Shown piece by piece: positions 7,608 through 13,834 of a stretch of DNA of 13,834 nt (positions are counted from its first letter, which is position 1; each line of letters starts with the position of its first letter). Position numbers and translations under genes: made by a program. This stretch comes from Treponema sp. GTDB lineage: Bacteria > Spirochaetota > Spirochaetia > Treponematales > Breznakiellaceae. The notes under the pieces are model-generated. The model searched no databases and was not told the DNA's origin. It worked only from the letters and a program-made list of their open reading frames with translations. The stretch covers positions 1 through 13,834 of the forward strand of contig JAISEB010000222.1 in NCBI GenBank assembly GCA_031264395.1, given 5' to 3'.

Positions 7608-7943
7608 CTAGTCCCCTTTGTTTTCTTTCAGGAACGATTCTACCATGGCCTTGAAACCGTTCCGGTCCGCGGTAATGGCGGCGAGGCTTTTGCGGTAAGA
7701 AGCAAGCTGTTCTTCATACTGTTCCCTGACATTCCTTACTCCGTTCTGATAGGCCGCTTCCATTTCCGCGGCTTCCCGGCCGTACCATTCCTCGCAGCGG
7801 AGACGGTTCCGTTTTTCACTTTCGGCGGTGCGCCGGTCCGCCTCCGTCTGGGCATCGGCCACAAGCGCGGACGCTTCCGCCTCTATGCCCAGAAGATGCT
7901 CCAGTACGTTTCCGTTTTCAGGCCCGGCGGCGGCGTTTTCCAC
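7608..7943 (-). CDS. V/A-type ATPase subunit H/G-like (peripheral stalk partner of E)
   Basis: Short, charged, almost wholly helical protein of 111 residues without membrane segments. It resembles the archaeal subunit H and bacterial/eukaryotic G subunits, which pair with E as a coiled coil in the peripheral stalk and contact the cytoplasmic part of subunit I. The opening pattern NVLEHLLGIEAEASALVADA (about 12-31) fits the H-type start, in which a leucine/isoleucine heptad is followed by alanine and glutamate. The rest (REAAEMEAAYQNGVRNVREQ) continues as coiled coil. It starts with GTG at 7941-7943 with only a weak AGG upstream, 4 bases after the EIIA stop, and ends directly against the ATG of subunit C. 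First place in the ATPase gene set is typical of H. Low-complexity helices limit certainty. Confidence 0.8.
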   Translation of the reverse strand: MENAAAGPENGNVLEHLLGIEAEASALVADAQTEADRRTAESEKRNRLRCEEWYGREAAEMEAAYQNGVRNVREQYEEQLASYRKSLAAITADRNGFKAMVESFLKENKGD

Positions 7944-7947
7944 GGGC

Positions 7948-8421
7948 CTAATCCAGGGCTATGAGCACATCCTCGTATTTCTTGATGATACGGTGTGCGT
8001 CCTGGGGCTCCTTTTGTGACTGAAGTTCGGTGTAGAACTGGGGATTTTCCAGCAGTTCCGCCAAACGCTTGAGGATACGCAGATGTTTTTCCGAATCCTT
8101 CTGGGGGGCCAAAACCATAAACAGAAGGTACACAGGCTGCCCGTCCAGGGCGTCGTAATCCACCCCCTTGCGGGAAATTCCCAGCACTCCCTGCACGTTT
8201 TCCACCGCGTTGGTTTTTCCGTGGGGAATGGCTATGCCCTTGTGTATACCCGTGGACATCTTCGCCTCCCGCACGCGGAGAGCGTCCAGTATTTCCTCCC
8301 TGGCTTTGGACTTTTTGACCTGGCAGAAATGATCCACCAGTTCCTCAAAGACTTCGTCCTTGTCCTCCGCCTCCACGCCAACCTTGATGAATTCGGGCTT
8401 GAACAGTTCATGCAGAAACAT
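7948..8421 (-). CDS. PTS EIIA domain protein, fructose/nitrogen (PtsN-like) type
   Basis: Single-domain phosphocarrier of the PTS EIIA fructose/mannitol family, 157 residues, close to PtsN of proteobacteria (about 150-160). The phosphoacceptor histidine is H67 in STGIHKGIAIPHGKTNAV. The downstream core GQPVYLLFMVLAPQKDSEKHLRILKRLAELL (quoted in parts: GQPVYLLFMVLAPQ, then EKHLRILKRLAELL) is the conserved strand-helix of the family. No EIIB or EIIC is fused or adjacent, so a sugar-transport role is not indicated. Treponemes are known to keep partial PTS sets (HPr, EI, HPr kinase, EIIA) without permeases, so a regulatory role is likely. GGAGG lies 6 bases before the ATG. It follows secG by 15 bases and precedes the ATPase H gene by 4, placing it in the same transcript. 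Its target cannot be read from sequence. Confidence 0.92.
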   Translation of the reverse strand: MFLHELFKPEFIKVGVEAEDKDEVFEELVDHFCQVKKSKAREEILDALRVREAKMSTGIHKGIAIPHGKTNAVENVQGVLGISRKGVDYDALDGQPVYLLFMVLAPQKDSEKHLRILKRLAELLENPQFYTELQSQKEPQDAHRIIKKYEDVLIALD

Positions 8422-8436
8422 ACGCCGCCTCCGGTC

Positions 8437-8898
8437 CTACCGCTCCGTCTCCGCGGATTCCGCGGTTTCTTCCGGCTCCGCTTCGGAAGACGCGCCGGGA
8501 GAAGCCGGCACAAGGACGCTGGGCGTCTCAAAAACGCCGGAAGGCGGGGATTCGAAGGACGCGTCCTCCCCGTTCCCGCCCGAGTCAAGCGCCTCATCGA
8601 CCCAGTTGGGCCCTTCGGATCTGTTCAACAGTTCACGGCCCGCGTCTTCCACGCCCCTTCCCACGGGAATGCGGCTGGAAAGGGCCAGTCCAAGGCTCAA
8701 AACAAGAAAAAGGGCGCCCAAAATGCTCGTTGTTCTGGTCAGTACGTTTCCCGACCGCGAGCCAAAGGCCGAGGAGCTTCCCCCGGCAAAAATACCGCCC
8801 AAACTGTCGCCTTCCTCATTCTGAACCAATACGATGAGGACCAAAAGAACCGCGACAACAACAAAAAAAACCAGCAGCACAATACTGAGCACACTCAT
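8437..8898 (-). CDS. secG: Preprotein translocase subunit SecG with long acidic C-terminal tail
   Basis: Small membrane partner of the SecYE channel. With the chosen start it has 153 residues: helix 1 about 3-25, the conserved loop VLVQNEEGDSLGGIFAGGSS (about 23-42; relatives have VLLQ...GGGLGGAFGGG), helix 2 about 57-75. The core ends near residue 80. The remaining 70 or so residues form a Ser/Pro/Glu/Ala-rich, acidic, low-complexity tail ending ETAESAETER, absent from SecG of E. coli (110 residues) or Bacillus (76). I placed the start at the ATG at 8896-8898 because GGAG lies 8 bases before it. An in-frame ATG at 8925 would add nine residues but has no ribosome-binding site and falls inside a candidate -10 element. 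Gene order tpiA-...-secG supports the call. Confidence 0.92.
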   Translation of the reverse strand: MSVLSIVLLVFFVVVAVLLVLIVLVQNEEGDSLGGIFAGGSSSAFGSRSGNVLTRTTSILGALFLVLSLGLALSSRIPVGRGVEDAGRELLNRSEGPNWVDEALDSGGNGEDASFESPPSGVFETPSVLVPASPGASSEAEPEETAESAETER

Positions 8899-8920
8899 TT
8901 GAACAACTCCATTGAACCCA

Positions 8921-8949
8921 AGCATACCGTTTTTACGCGTTTCAGTCCA
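8921..8949 (-). promoter_or_regulatory. Weak candidate sigma70-type promoter before secG
   Basis: In the 71-base gap between the histidine kinase stop and the secG start, the minus strand holds TGGACT (8944-8949) and TATGCT (8921-8926) separated by exactly 17 bases. Each matches four of six consensus bases. Transcription would begin near 8914, leaving a short leader with the GGAG site. It could drive secG, the EIIA gene and the ATPase genes. The match is modest and could be chance. Confidence 0.3.
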
Positions 8950-8969
8950 GCGGCCCGCCCGGCCCCCCG

Positions 8970-11762
8970 TCAGGCGTTCCCGAGATACCGGCGCATCGTC
9001 GACATCAGCTCGTCGATGTCAAGGGGTTTCCCCACGTGGCTGTCCATGCCGGCCTTGAGGCACTTTTCAACGTCTTCCCTGAACACGTTGGCGGTCATGG
9101 CGACTATGGGGACCCTCCTCTGTGAGCCCTGAAATTCCGGGGGCCGCGCGGAGGCGTCCCGCCCGAGCCTTTCACGCTCAAATTCACGAATATTCCCGGT
9201 TGCCTCGTAACCGTCCATTTCGGGCATCTGAACATCCATGAAGATCATGTCGTAGGCCTCGGGATTTTCCCTGAAAAGCCGGCACGCCTCTACGCCGTTT
9301 TCGGCGCAGTCCACCCTGACGCCTGTGGGTTCAAGCAGGGTAAGCACAATTTCGCGGTTTATTTCCATATCTTCCGCGAGCAGGATACGCTTGCCGTCAA
9401 AACGTTCCTCTTTTTTTTCTTTCCCGGTGGAAACGGGAAGCTGCCCCATGCCAAGGACCCGGCTGATGGAATCCGCAATGGACGAGGGGAAAAGGGGCTT
9501 GGAGAGGAAACTGTCTACCCCCGCCTTTCTCGCTTCGTCTTCTATGGCGTTCCACTCCGCCGCGGAGATCATGATGATAACCGCCTTGGCGCCGTCCTTT
9601 TTCTTGATCCACCGGGAAAGTTCTATGCCGTCAAGGCCGGGCATCTTCCAGTCCACAAAGTAAATGTCGTAGGGGCCGTTCTTCTCTATTTTCGAGACGG
9701 CTTCGCCGCCGTCCGCCGCTGTTTCGCAGAAAAAGCCCAGCCTTTCGGATATGTCGGCAAAGTAGTCCCTGACCCTCCCGTCATCATCCACCGCGAGGAC
9801 CCGTATGTCTTTCCAGCCTGAAAGATCCCGCCCCGGCTCCTTTTTTTCCTCCGCCTCTTTCAGCTGTACGGTGAAGGTAAAGACCGAACCCTTCCCCAGC
9901 TCCGATTCCACGCCTATGGAACCGCTCATCATTTCAACGATGTTTTTTGAAATCGCGAGTCCAAGGCCCGTACCGCCGAATTTGCGGGACGTGCCCGAAT
10001 CGGCCTGTTCAAACGAATTGAAAAGGCGTTTCTGCTGTTCCCCGCTGATGCCTATGCCGGAATCTTTTACGCTCACCTTTACGGTACAGAGATCGTTTTC
10101 CTTTTTTTCAAGCGCCGCGTCCAGATTCAGGATTCCGAACTCCGGGGTAAACTTTACCGCGTTGGAAAGCAGGTTCGTAATAACCTGGGCAAGGCGCTGA
10201 TCGTCCCCGTTGAGAAAGGCCGGAATGTTCCGGTCTATATGTACCGTAAAATTCTGGTGTTTCTCTTCCACCCTGAAGTTGATAACGCCGACAACCTTCT
10301 GAAGCAGGCGTTCAAAGCAGAAATCGCCGGGCGAAAGTTCAAACTTGTTGGCCTCTATCTTCGACATGTCAAGGATGTCGTTAATGACGCCCAGAAGGTG
10401 CGAGGAGGCGTCTTCGATTTTCCTGAGACAGTATTCCTTTTTTTCGGCGCTGCCGGAATTTTTCGCTATGGAGATCATGCCTATGATCGCGTTCATGGGG
10501 GTCCGCATCTCGTGGCTCATGTTGGCAAGAAAATCACTCTTTGCCTTGCTGGCCCGCTCGGCCTGTTTCAGCGCGGCGTCCCTGTCTTTTTCACGCAGAT
10601 CGCGGTCAAGGGCGCCGGCGATAACGCTGCTCATGGTGCTTACCAGCTGGCGGTCGCCTTCCGGCCAGTGCCGCAGGGTAAACTTTTCTATACTCAGCAC
10701 GCCCCAGAACAGTCCGCCGACATAGAGGGGCGCCATGATAAACGACTTGACCCCCGCGCTCTCCATGATTTCATAACGGCTGTCTTCGCGGATGTCATTG
10801 CAGAAAAGGACGGGAATGACGCCGGGCTGTTCTCCGGGGAAACTGCTCGTCATAAAGGCGCCCATTTTTTCCTTGGAAGGAACGGTGAAAACATCATCCT
10901 GGGCGCACCAGAAATAAACGGCGCTGGCGGCCGCATCGCCGTCCCCGCCGGGCCGCGCTATGAGCATGCGGTCAACCCCCATAAACCCGCCTGTAACCCT
11001 GAGGATCTCGTTTATCATTACAGAGCTGTCCCCGGAGCAGATAAAATTTCCCGCGATTTCGGACATCAGCGCCTGCTGCTTTACCCTTCTTAAAAAAGCC
11101 TCCTGGTTCTTTTTGTTGATTAGAAAACTCAGGCAGCCGCTTGAGATCACCACCGCCGAGGAAACAAGAATGATGATCACAAGAAGAATGATGTGGTTTC
11201 TGGTTTTAAGGATGTAGTCATCGGCAATGTCGACCCCCGCCAGCGCGATCACCCTGCCGGAGCTGTCGAATATGGGGGAATAGGAGCTTATAAGCCCGGT
11301 ATAGCCTGCCGAATAGATCCCCAGTTTGCTTACGACGGTATGGCCCTCAAGGGCTTCCACCGGGGCCGGTTCGCCCGCTATGGGGGGCTTCGAAAGGTTC
11401 ACCGTTCCGCTTGTAGTGTCGTTGTCGACGATAAACTGAAACATGCCCCCTTCCACGGGACGCAGAAAATACACAAACAGGATGTTGAATTCCCCGGTAA
11501 AGGTAAAAAGCCGGTCGCGGATTTCGGTAAAGAGGGGTTTTTCCATATCTTCGGGAACGGCAAGCTGGGCCAGTTCTTCCGCGGTAACAAGATGCGCGGC
11601 CGCCCGGCTTGAATAACGCAGCCTTTCCTCTACGCTGAACAGGAAAGACGATGAAAGCGACGAAATCAAAATACTTGTATAAATCGAAATCACCAGTACC
11701 ATTAGACCGGCGATAAAAAAAAGTACGACGACAAAATTGTCATACAGGTATTTTTTTATCAT
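8970..11762 (-). CDS. Membrane hybrid sensor histidine kinase (Cache-like sensor, GAF, HisKA, HATPase, two receivers)
   Basis: Two-component signalling protein, 930 residues. Membrane helices at about 10-40 and 190-215 flank an extracytoplasmic sensor; its end, YSPIFDSSGRVIALAGVDIA (161-180), is typical of Cache domains. A cytoplasmic GAF domain spans about 230-390. The kinase core follows: HisKA with H417 in FLANMSHEMRTPMNAIIGM; HATPase with N530/N534 in NLLSNAVKF, D567 in KDSGIGIS and GGTGLGLAI (596-604). Receiver 1 (about 653-770) has D704 in FVDWKMPG and K755; receiver 2 (about 790-928) has D843 in FMDVQMPEMDG, T890 and K912. Both receivers look functional. No HPt domain follows and no separate response regulator is adjacent, so the phosphorelay partner must be elsewhere. 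GGAAG precedes the ATG by 7 bases. The ligand is unknown. Confidence 0.95.
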   Translation of the reverse strand: MIKKYLYDNFVVVLFFIAGLMVLVISIYTSILISSLSSSFLFSVEERLRYSSRAAAHLVTAEELAQLAVPEDMEKPLFTEIRDRLFTFTGEFNILFVYFLRPVEGGMFQFIVDNDTTSGTVNLSKPPIAGEPAPVEALEGHTVVSKLGIYSAGYTGLISSYSPIFDSSGRVIALAGVDIADDYILKTRNHIILLVIIILVSSAVVISSGCLSFLINKKNQEAFLRRVKQQALMSEIAGNFICSGDSSVMINEILRVTGGFMGVDRMLIARPGGDGDAAASAVYFWCAQDDVFTVPSKEKMGAFMTSSFPGEQPGVIPVLFCNDIREDSRYEIMESAGVKSFIMAPLYVGGLFWGVLSIEKFTLRHWPEGDRQLVSTMSSVIAGALDRDLREKDRDAALKQAERASKAKSDFLANMSHEMRTPMNAIIGMISIAKNSGSAEKKEYCLRKIEDASSHLLGVINDILDMSKIEANKFELSPGDFCFERLLQKVVGVINFRVEEKHQNFTVHIDRNIPAFLNGDDQRLAQVITNLLSNAVKFTPEFGILNLDAALEKKENDLCTVKVSVKDSGIGISGEQQKRLFNSFEQADSGTSRKFGGTGLGLAISKNIVEMMSGSIGVESELGKGSVFTFTVQLKEAEEKKEPGRDLSGWKDIRVLAVDDDGRVRDYFADISERLGFFCETAADGGEAVSKIEKNGPYDIYFVDWKMPGLDGIELSRWIKKKDGAKAVIIMISAAEWNAIEDEARKAGVDSFLSKPLFPSSIADSISRVLGMGQLPVSTGKEKKEERFDGKRILLAEDMEINREIVLTLLEPTGVRVDCAENGVEACRLFRENPEAYDMIFMDVQMPEMDGYEATGNIREFERERLGRDASARPPEFQGSQRRVPIVAMTANVFREDVEKCLKAGMDSHVGKPLDIDELMSTMRRYLGNA

Positions 11763-11825
11763 TACTTGTCTTCCGCGCCTGTGCGCGCCTGGGCCCGTCT
11801 TTTACCGGCGGCGGAACCGTTTCCG

Positions 11826-11864
11826 GGAACTTCCGGAAACCCCGGCCGGGTTTCCGGAAGTTCC
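11826..11864. repeat. Perfect 17-bp inverted repeat after tpiA (terminator-like hairpin without T-tract)
   Basis: Arms GGAACTTCCGGAAACCC (11826-11842) and its exact complement (11848-11864) enclose a 5-base loop. In the tpiA transcript the hairpin begins two bases after the TGA stop. No run of T follows on either strand, so it is not a classic intrinsic terminator; it may be a transcript 3'-end stabiliser, an attenuator or a dispersed palindromic repeat. A third copy of the inner octamer, GTTTCCGG at 11819-11826, can pair with 11833-11840 as an alternative 8-bp hairpin. The rest of the 104-base spacer holds no gene. Confidence 0.8.
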
Positions 11865-11866
11865 TT

Positions 11867-12622
11867 TCAGTTAAACGCGGCGATGGGTACGAAGGTGTCG
11901 GCCTTGAGGGCCGCGCCGCCCACAAGCGCGCCGTCTATGTTCTCCTTTGCCATGAGATGGGCGGCGTTATCCGGCTTGACCGATCCGCCGTACTGTATGA
12001 TGATCTTCTCCGCCGCGCCGCCTCCGTAGAGCCGTCCTATGACCCCGCGCACCCAGGCGTGAATCGCGTCGGCGTCTTCCGGGGTGGCGGTTTTGCCGGT
12101 GCCTATGGCCCAGACAGGCTCATAGGCAATAACAACGCGGGAAAGATCCCCGGGGGAAACGCCTTCAAGGCCCTTTACGGTCTGCCTCTCGCAGACCGCC
12201 TCCGCCCTGCCCGCTTCCCGTTCCTCAAGCAGTTCCCCTACGCAGAGGATAACCTCAAGGCCGTGCTTCAGGGCAAGTTTCACCTTTTTGTTGATGAGGG
12301 CGTCGTCTTCCTTGTACACATGGCGCCGTTCGCTGTGGCCAAGGATCACGGTCTGTACCCCAAGATCCTTGAGCTGCAGCACGGAAACTTCCCCGGTGTG
12401 GGCGCCCTGCTCTTCCGCCGCCATGTTCTGCGCGCCCAGAGCGATATTGGTTCCCCTGATAATGGGGCCCACGGTTTCAAGGCTCGTGAAACTGGGCGCC
12501 ACAAGGTATTTATGCTTCCCGCCCCTGAGCCCGGCAACCAGCGCTTTGGCCAGTTCCGCCGCCTCGGCGCGGGTCTTGTGCATTTTCCAGTTTCCGGCGA
12601 TGTAATATGTACGATTTGCCAT
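11867..12622 (-). CDS. tpiA: Triose-phosphate isomerase
   Basis: Cytoplasmic glycolytic enzyme interconverting dihydroxyacetone phosphate and glyceraldehyde 3-phosphate. 251 residues, the usual length. All catalytic parts are present: N11 and K13 in AGNWKMHKT, H96 in VILGHSERRHVY, E168 in VIAYEPVWAIGTGKTATPED (165-184) including the flexible loop 6, and the phosphate-binding IQYGGSVKPDNA (209-220) plus GALVGGAAL near the C-terminus. The dimer-contact loop AQNMAAEEQGAHTGEVS (64-80) has the normal pattern. GGAGG lies 5 bases before the ATG. It follows pgk by 27 bases without a visible promoter or terminator, so the two are very probably co-transcribed. A strong hairpin follows its stop. Confidence 0.98.
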   Translation of the reverse strand: MANRTYYIAGNWKMHKTRAEAAELAKALVAGLRGGKHKYLVAPSFTSLETVGPIIRGTNIALGAQNMAAEEQGAHTGEVSVLQLKDLGVQTVILGHSERRHVYKEDDALINKKVKLALKHGLEVILCVGELLEEREAGRAEAVCERQTVKGLEGVSPGDLSRVVIAYEPVWAIGTGKTATPEDADAIHAWVRGVIGRLYGGGAAEKIIIQYGGSVKPDNAAHLMAKENIDGALVGGAALKADTFVPIAAFN

Positions 12623-12649
12623 TGTTTCCTCCGTATGAATCGCGCTTTT

Positions 12650-13834
12650 CTAGACCCTGCAGACTTCGATGCCCGGCAGTTTTTTGCCTTCAAGCAGCTC
12701 CAGCGAAGCGCCGCCGCCCGTAGAGACATGGCTCATTTTTGAGGCAAGGTTGAATTTGTTCACCGCCGCGACGGAATCGCCGCCGCCGACAACGGTAACA
12801 GCCCCCCTGCCGGTGGCTTCCGCCACAAGTTTCGCCACTTCTTCGGTGCCTTTGGCAAAGGCGTCAAATTCAAAGACTCCCACAGGACCGTTCCACACAA
12901 TGGTTTTTGCCCCGGCAAGCACGTCCCTGTATTGGGCTATGGTTTTGGGCCCCACATCAAGGCCCATGAGATTGTCCGGCAGATCCGCGCCGTCAACAGG
13001 AACGGGTTTCGCGGCGGCGTCGAAGGTTTCCGCGGCGACATGATCTACGGGAAGGACGATCTTCGCGCCCGCCGTCCGCGCCGCCTCAAGGATCTTCTTT
13101 GCCGTATCAATCTGATCATCCTCCACAAGCGATTTTCCCGTTTTCCGGCCCTGTGCCTTGAGGAAGGTATAGGCCATGCCGCCGCCTATCACGAGGGCCG
13201 AGGCGTTTTTGAGGAGGCTTTCGAGGACCGCGATCTTCGAGCTTACCTTGGCCCCGCCTATGACGGCAACAAGGGGCTTCGCCGGATTTGTGACGATGGG
13301 CTCGAGGTAATTCACTTCTTTTTCCATGAGGAACCCCGCCGCCGACTCAGGGGCGAATTTGGCGATTGACGCGGTAGACGCGTGATCGCGGTGGGCGGTG
13401 CCGAAGGCGTCGTTTACAAAAACATCGCCGTAGGAGGCCAGCTCTTTGGCAAGCTTGTCCCGTTCGGCGGGATCTTTGCTGGTCTCTTCCTTGTGGAAAC
13501 GGGTGTTTTCCAGCATGATCACCGTTCCGTCTTTCTGACCGGCTATAAAGGACTTCTTGCCGTAACAGCCGTCTTCCCCGGCAAAGACCACGGGCCGCCC
13601 GAGTTTCTTTTCAAGCCATGCCGCAACCGGGGCCATGCGGTGTTTGCCCCTGATGTAGGCTTCCTCGTCGAAGGGCTTGCCGTCTTTTTCGGCCTTTTCC
13701 TTCGCCTTCTTGGCGTCCTTGGAAGGGTCCCCCAGATGGCTCATCAGAGTCAGGGTCTTTACCCCTTGATCAAGGATGTATTTGATCGTGGGAATCGCCG
13801 CGGTAATACGGGTATCATCCTGCACAACCCCGTC
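12650..13834 (-). CDS. pgk: Phosphoglycerate kinase, 5' end cut by window edge
   Basis: Cytoplasmic glycolytic enzyme transferring phosphate from 1,3-bisphosphoglycerate to ADP. The frame is open to the right edge and the first readable residues are DGVVQDDTRITAAIPTIKYI, so about 20-30 N-terminal residues, including the RVDFNVP motif, are missing; the GTG at 13823-13825 is an internal valine, not a start. 394 residues are visible. Family marks: MLENTRFHKEE, NDAFGTAHRDHASTASIA, AVIGGAKVSSKIAVLESLL, the nucleotide-site VWNGPVGVFEFDAFAKGT, and the C-terminal VVGGGDSVAAVNKFNLASK followed by STGGGASLELLEGK. The usual SHLGRP motif reads SHLGDP and is followed by a lysine-rich stretch (KDAKKAKEKAEKDGKP) that lengthens this loop. 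It ends 27 bases before tpiA. Confidence 0.98.
   Translation of the reverse strand, partial: DGVVQDDTRITAAIPTIKYILDQGVKTLTLMSHLGDPSKDAKKAKEKAEKDGKPFDEEAYIRGKHRMAPVAAWLEKKLGRPVVFAGEDGCYGKKSFIAGQKDGTVIMLENTRFHKEETSKDPAERDKLAKELASYGDVFVNDAFGTAHRDHASTASIAKFAPESAAGFLMEKEVNYLEPIVTNPAKPLVAVIGGAKVSSKIAVLESLLKNASALVIGGGMAYTFLKAQGRKTGKSLVEDDQIDTAKKILEAARTAGAKIVLPVDHVAAETFDAAAKPVPVDGADLPDNLMGLDVGPKTIAQYRDVLAGAKTIVWNGPVGVFEFDAFAKGTEEVAKLVAEATGRGAVTVVGGGDSVAAVNKFNLASKMSHVSTGGGASLELLEGKKLPGIEVCRV

Noticed and set aside
8923..8925. Upstream ATG as the secG start
   Set aside because: No ribosome-binding site, adds a non-conserved MLGFNGVVQ, and a better start with GGAG follows nine codons later.
8083..9132. 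349-codon plus-strand frame opposite the EIIA and secG genes
   Set aside because: Antisense to two recognised genes, spans their boundaries, low-complexity composition and no domain-like pattern.
11826..11864. Calling the tpiA 3' hairpin a standard Rho-independent terminator
   Set aside because: The stem is strong, but no T-rich tract follows on either strand, so it is listed as an inverted repeat instead.
13823..13825. GTG as a possible start of phosphoglycerate kinase
   Set aside because: The frame stays open upstream and encodes DGVVQDDTRI, the normal internal PGK sequence; the real start lies beyond the window.

Overview
The window is a densely packed, GC-rich bacterial segment in which every convincing gene lies on the minus strand. 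It reads from high to low coordinates as pgk - tpiA - hybrid histidine kinase - secG - PTS EIIA - V/A-type ATPase subunits H, C, I, K, F, E, A, B. A bacterial V/A-type ATPase next to a pgk-tpiA-secG block points to a spirochaete of the Treponema group. From memory, Treponema pallidum has a V-type ATPase cluster near its secG/tpi/pgk genes; I could not check this. The base composition is much richer in GC than in T. pallidum or T. denticola, so a termite-gut or free-living relative is plausible. That placement is an inference.

Layout. 11867-13834 holds two glycolytic genes: pgk, cut by the right edge and lacking its start, and complete tpiA. 11763-11866 is a 104-base spacer dominated by a perfect 17-bp inverted repeat starting two bases after the tpiA stop. 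8970-11762 encodes a 930-residue membrane hybrid histidine kinase (Cache-like sensor, GAF, HisKA/HATPase, two receivers). 8899-8969 is a 71-base spacer with a weak candidate promoter. From 8898 leftwards the genes are almost fused: secG, an EIIA of the fructose/nitrogen PTS type, then the ATPase. The ATPase genes are separated by 0-20 bases or overlap by 4 bases, so they almost certainly form one operon. atpB runs off the left edge; subunit D, the usual last member, would lie just outside.

How the genes fit together. A and B form the nucleotide-binding hexamer; C and F (with the unseen D) form the central stalk and its connection to the ring; E and H form the peripheral stalks; I and K form the membrane motor. 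Glycolytic pgk and tpiA supply ATP, and the rotary enzyme would exchange ATP with an ion gradient. The EIIA domain protein is a plausible regulatory link between carbon/phosphate state and the operon, but that is speculation.

No stretch longer than 300 bases lacks a gene. I saw no tRNA, rRNA, CRISPR array, insertion sequence, phage gene or toxin-antitoxin pair. I found no clearly novel system. The points most worth a second look are the signal-peptide-bearing K subunit, the EIIA gene abutting the ATPase genes, the tpiA 3' hairpin with an alternative pairing, and the uneven ribosome-binding sites across the operon.
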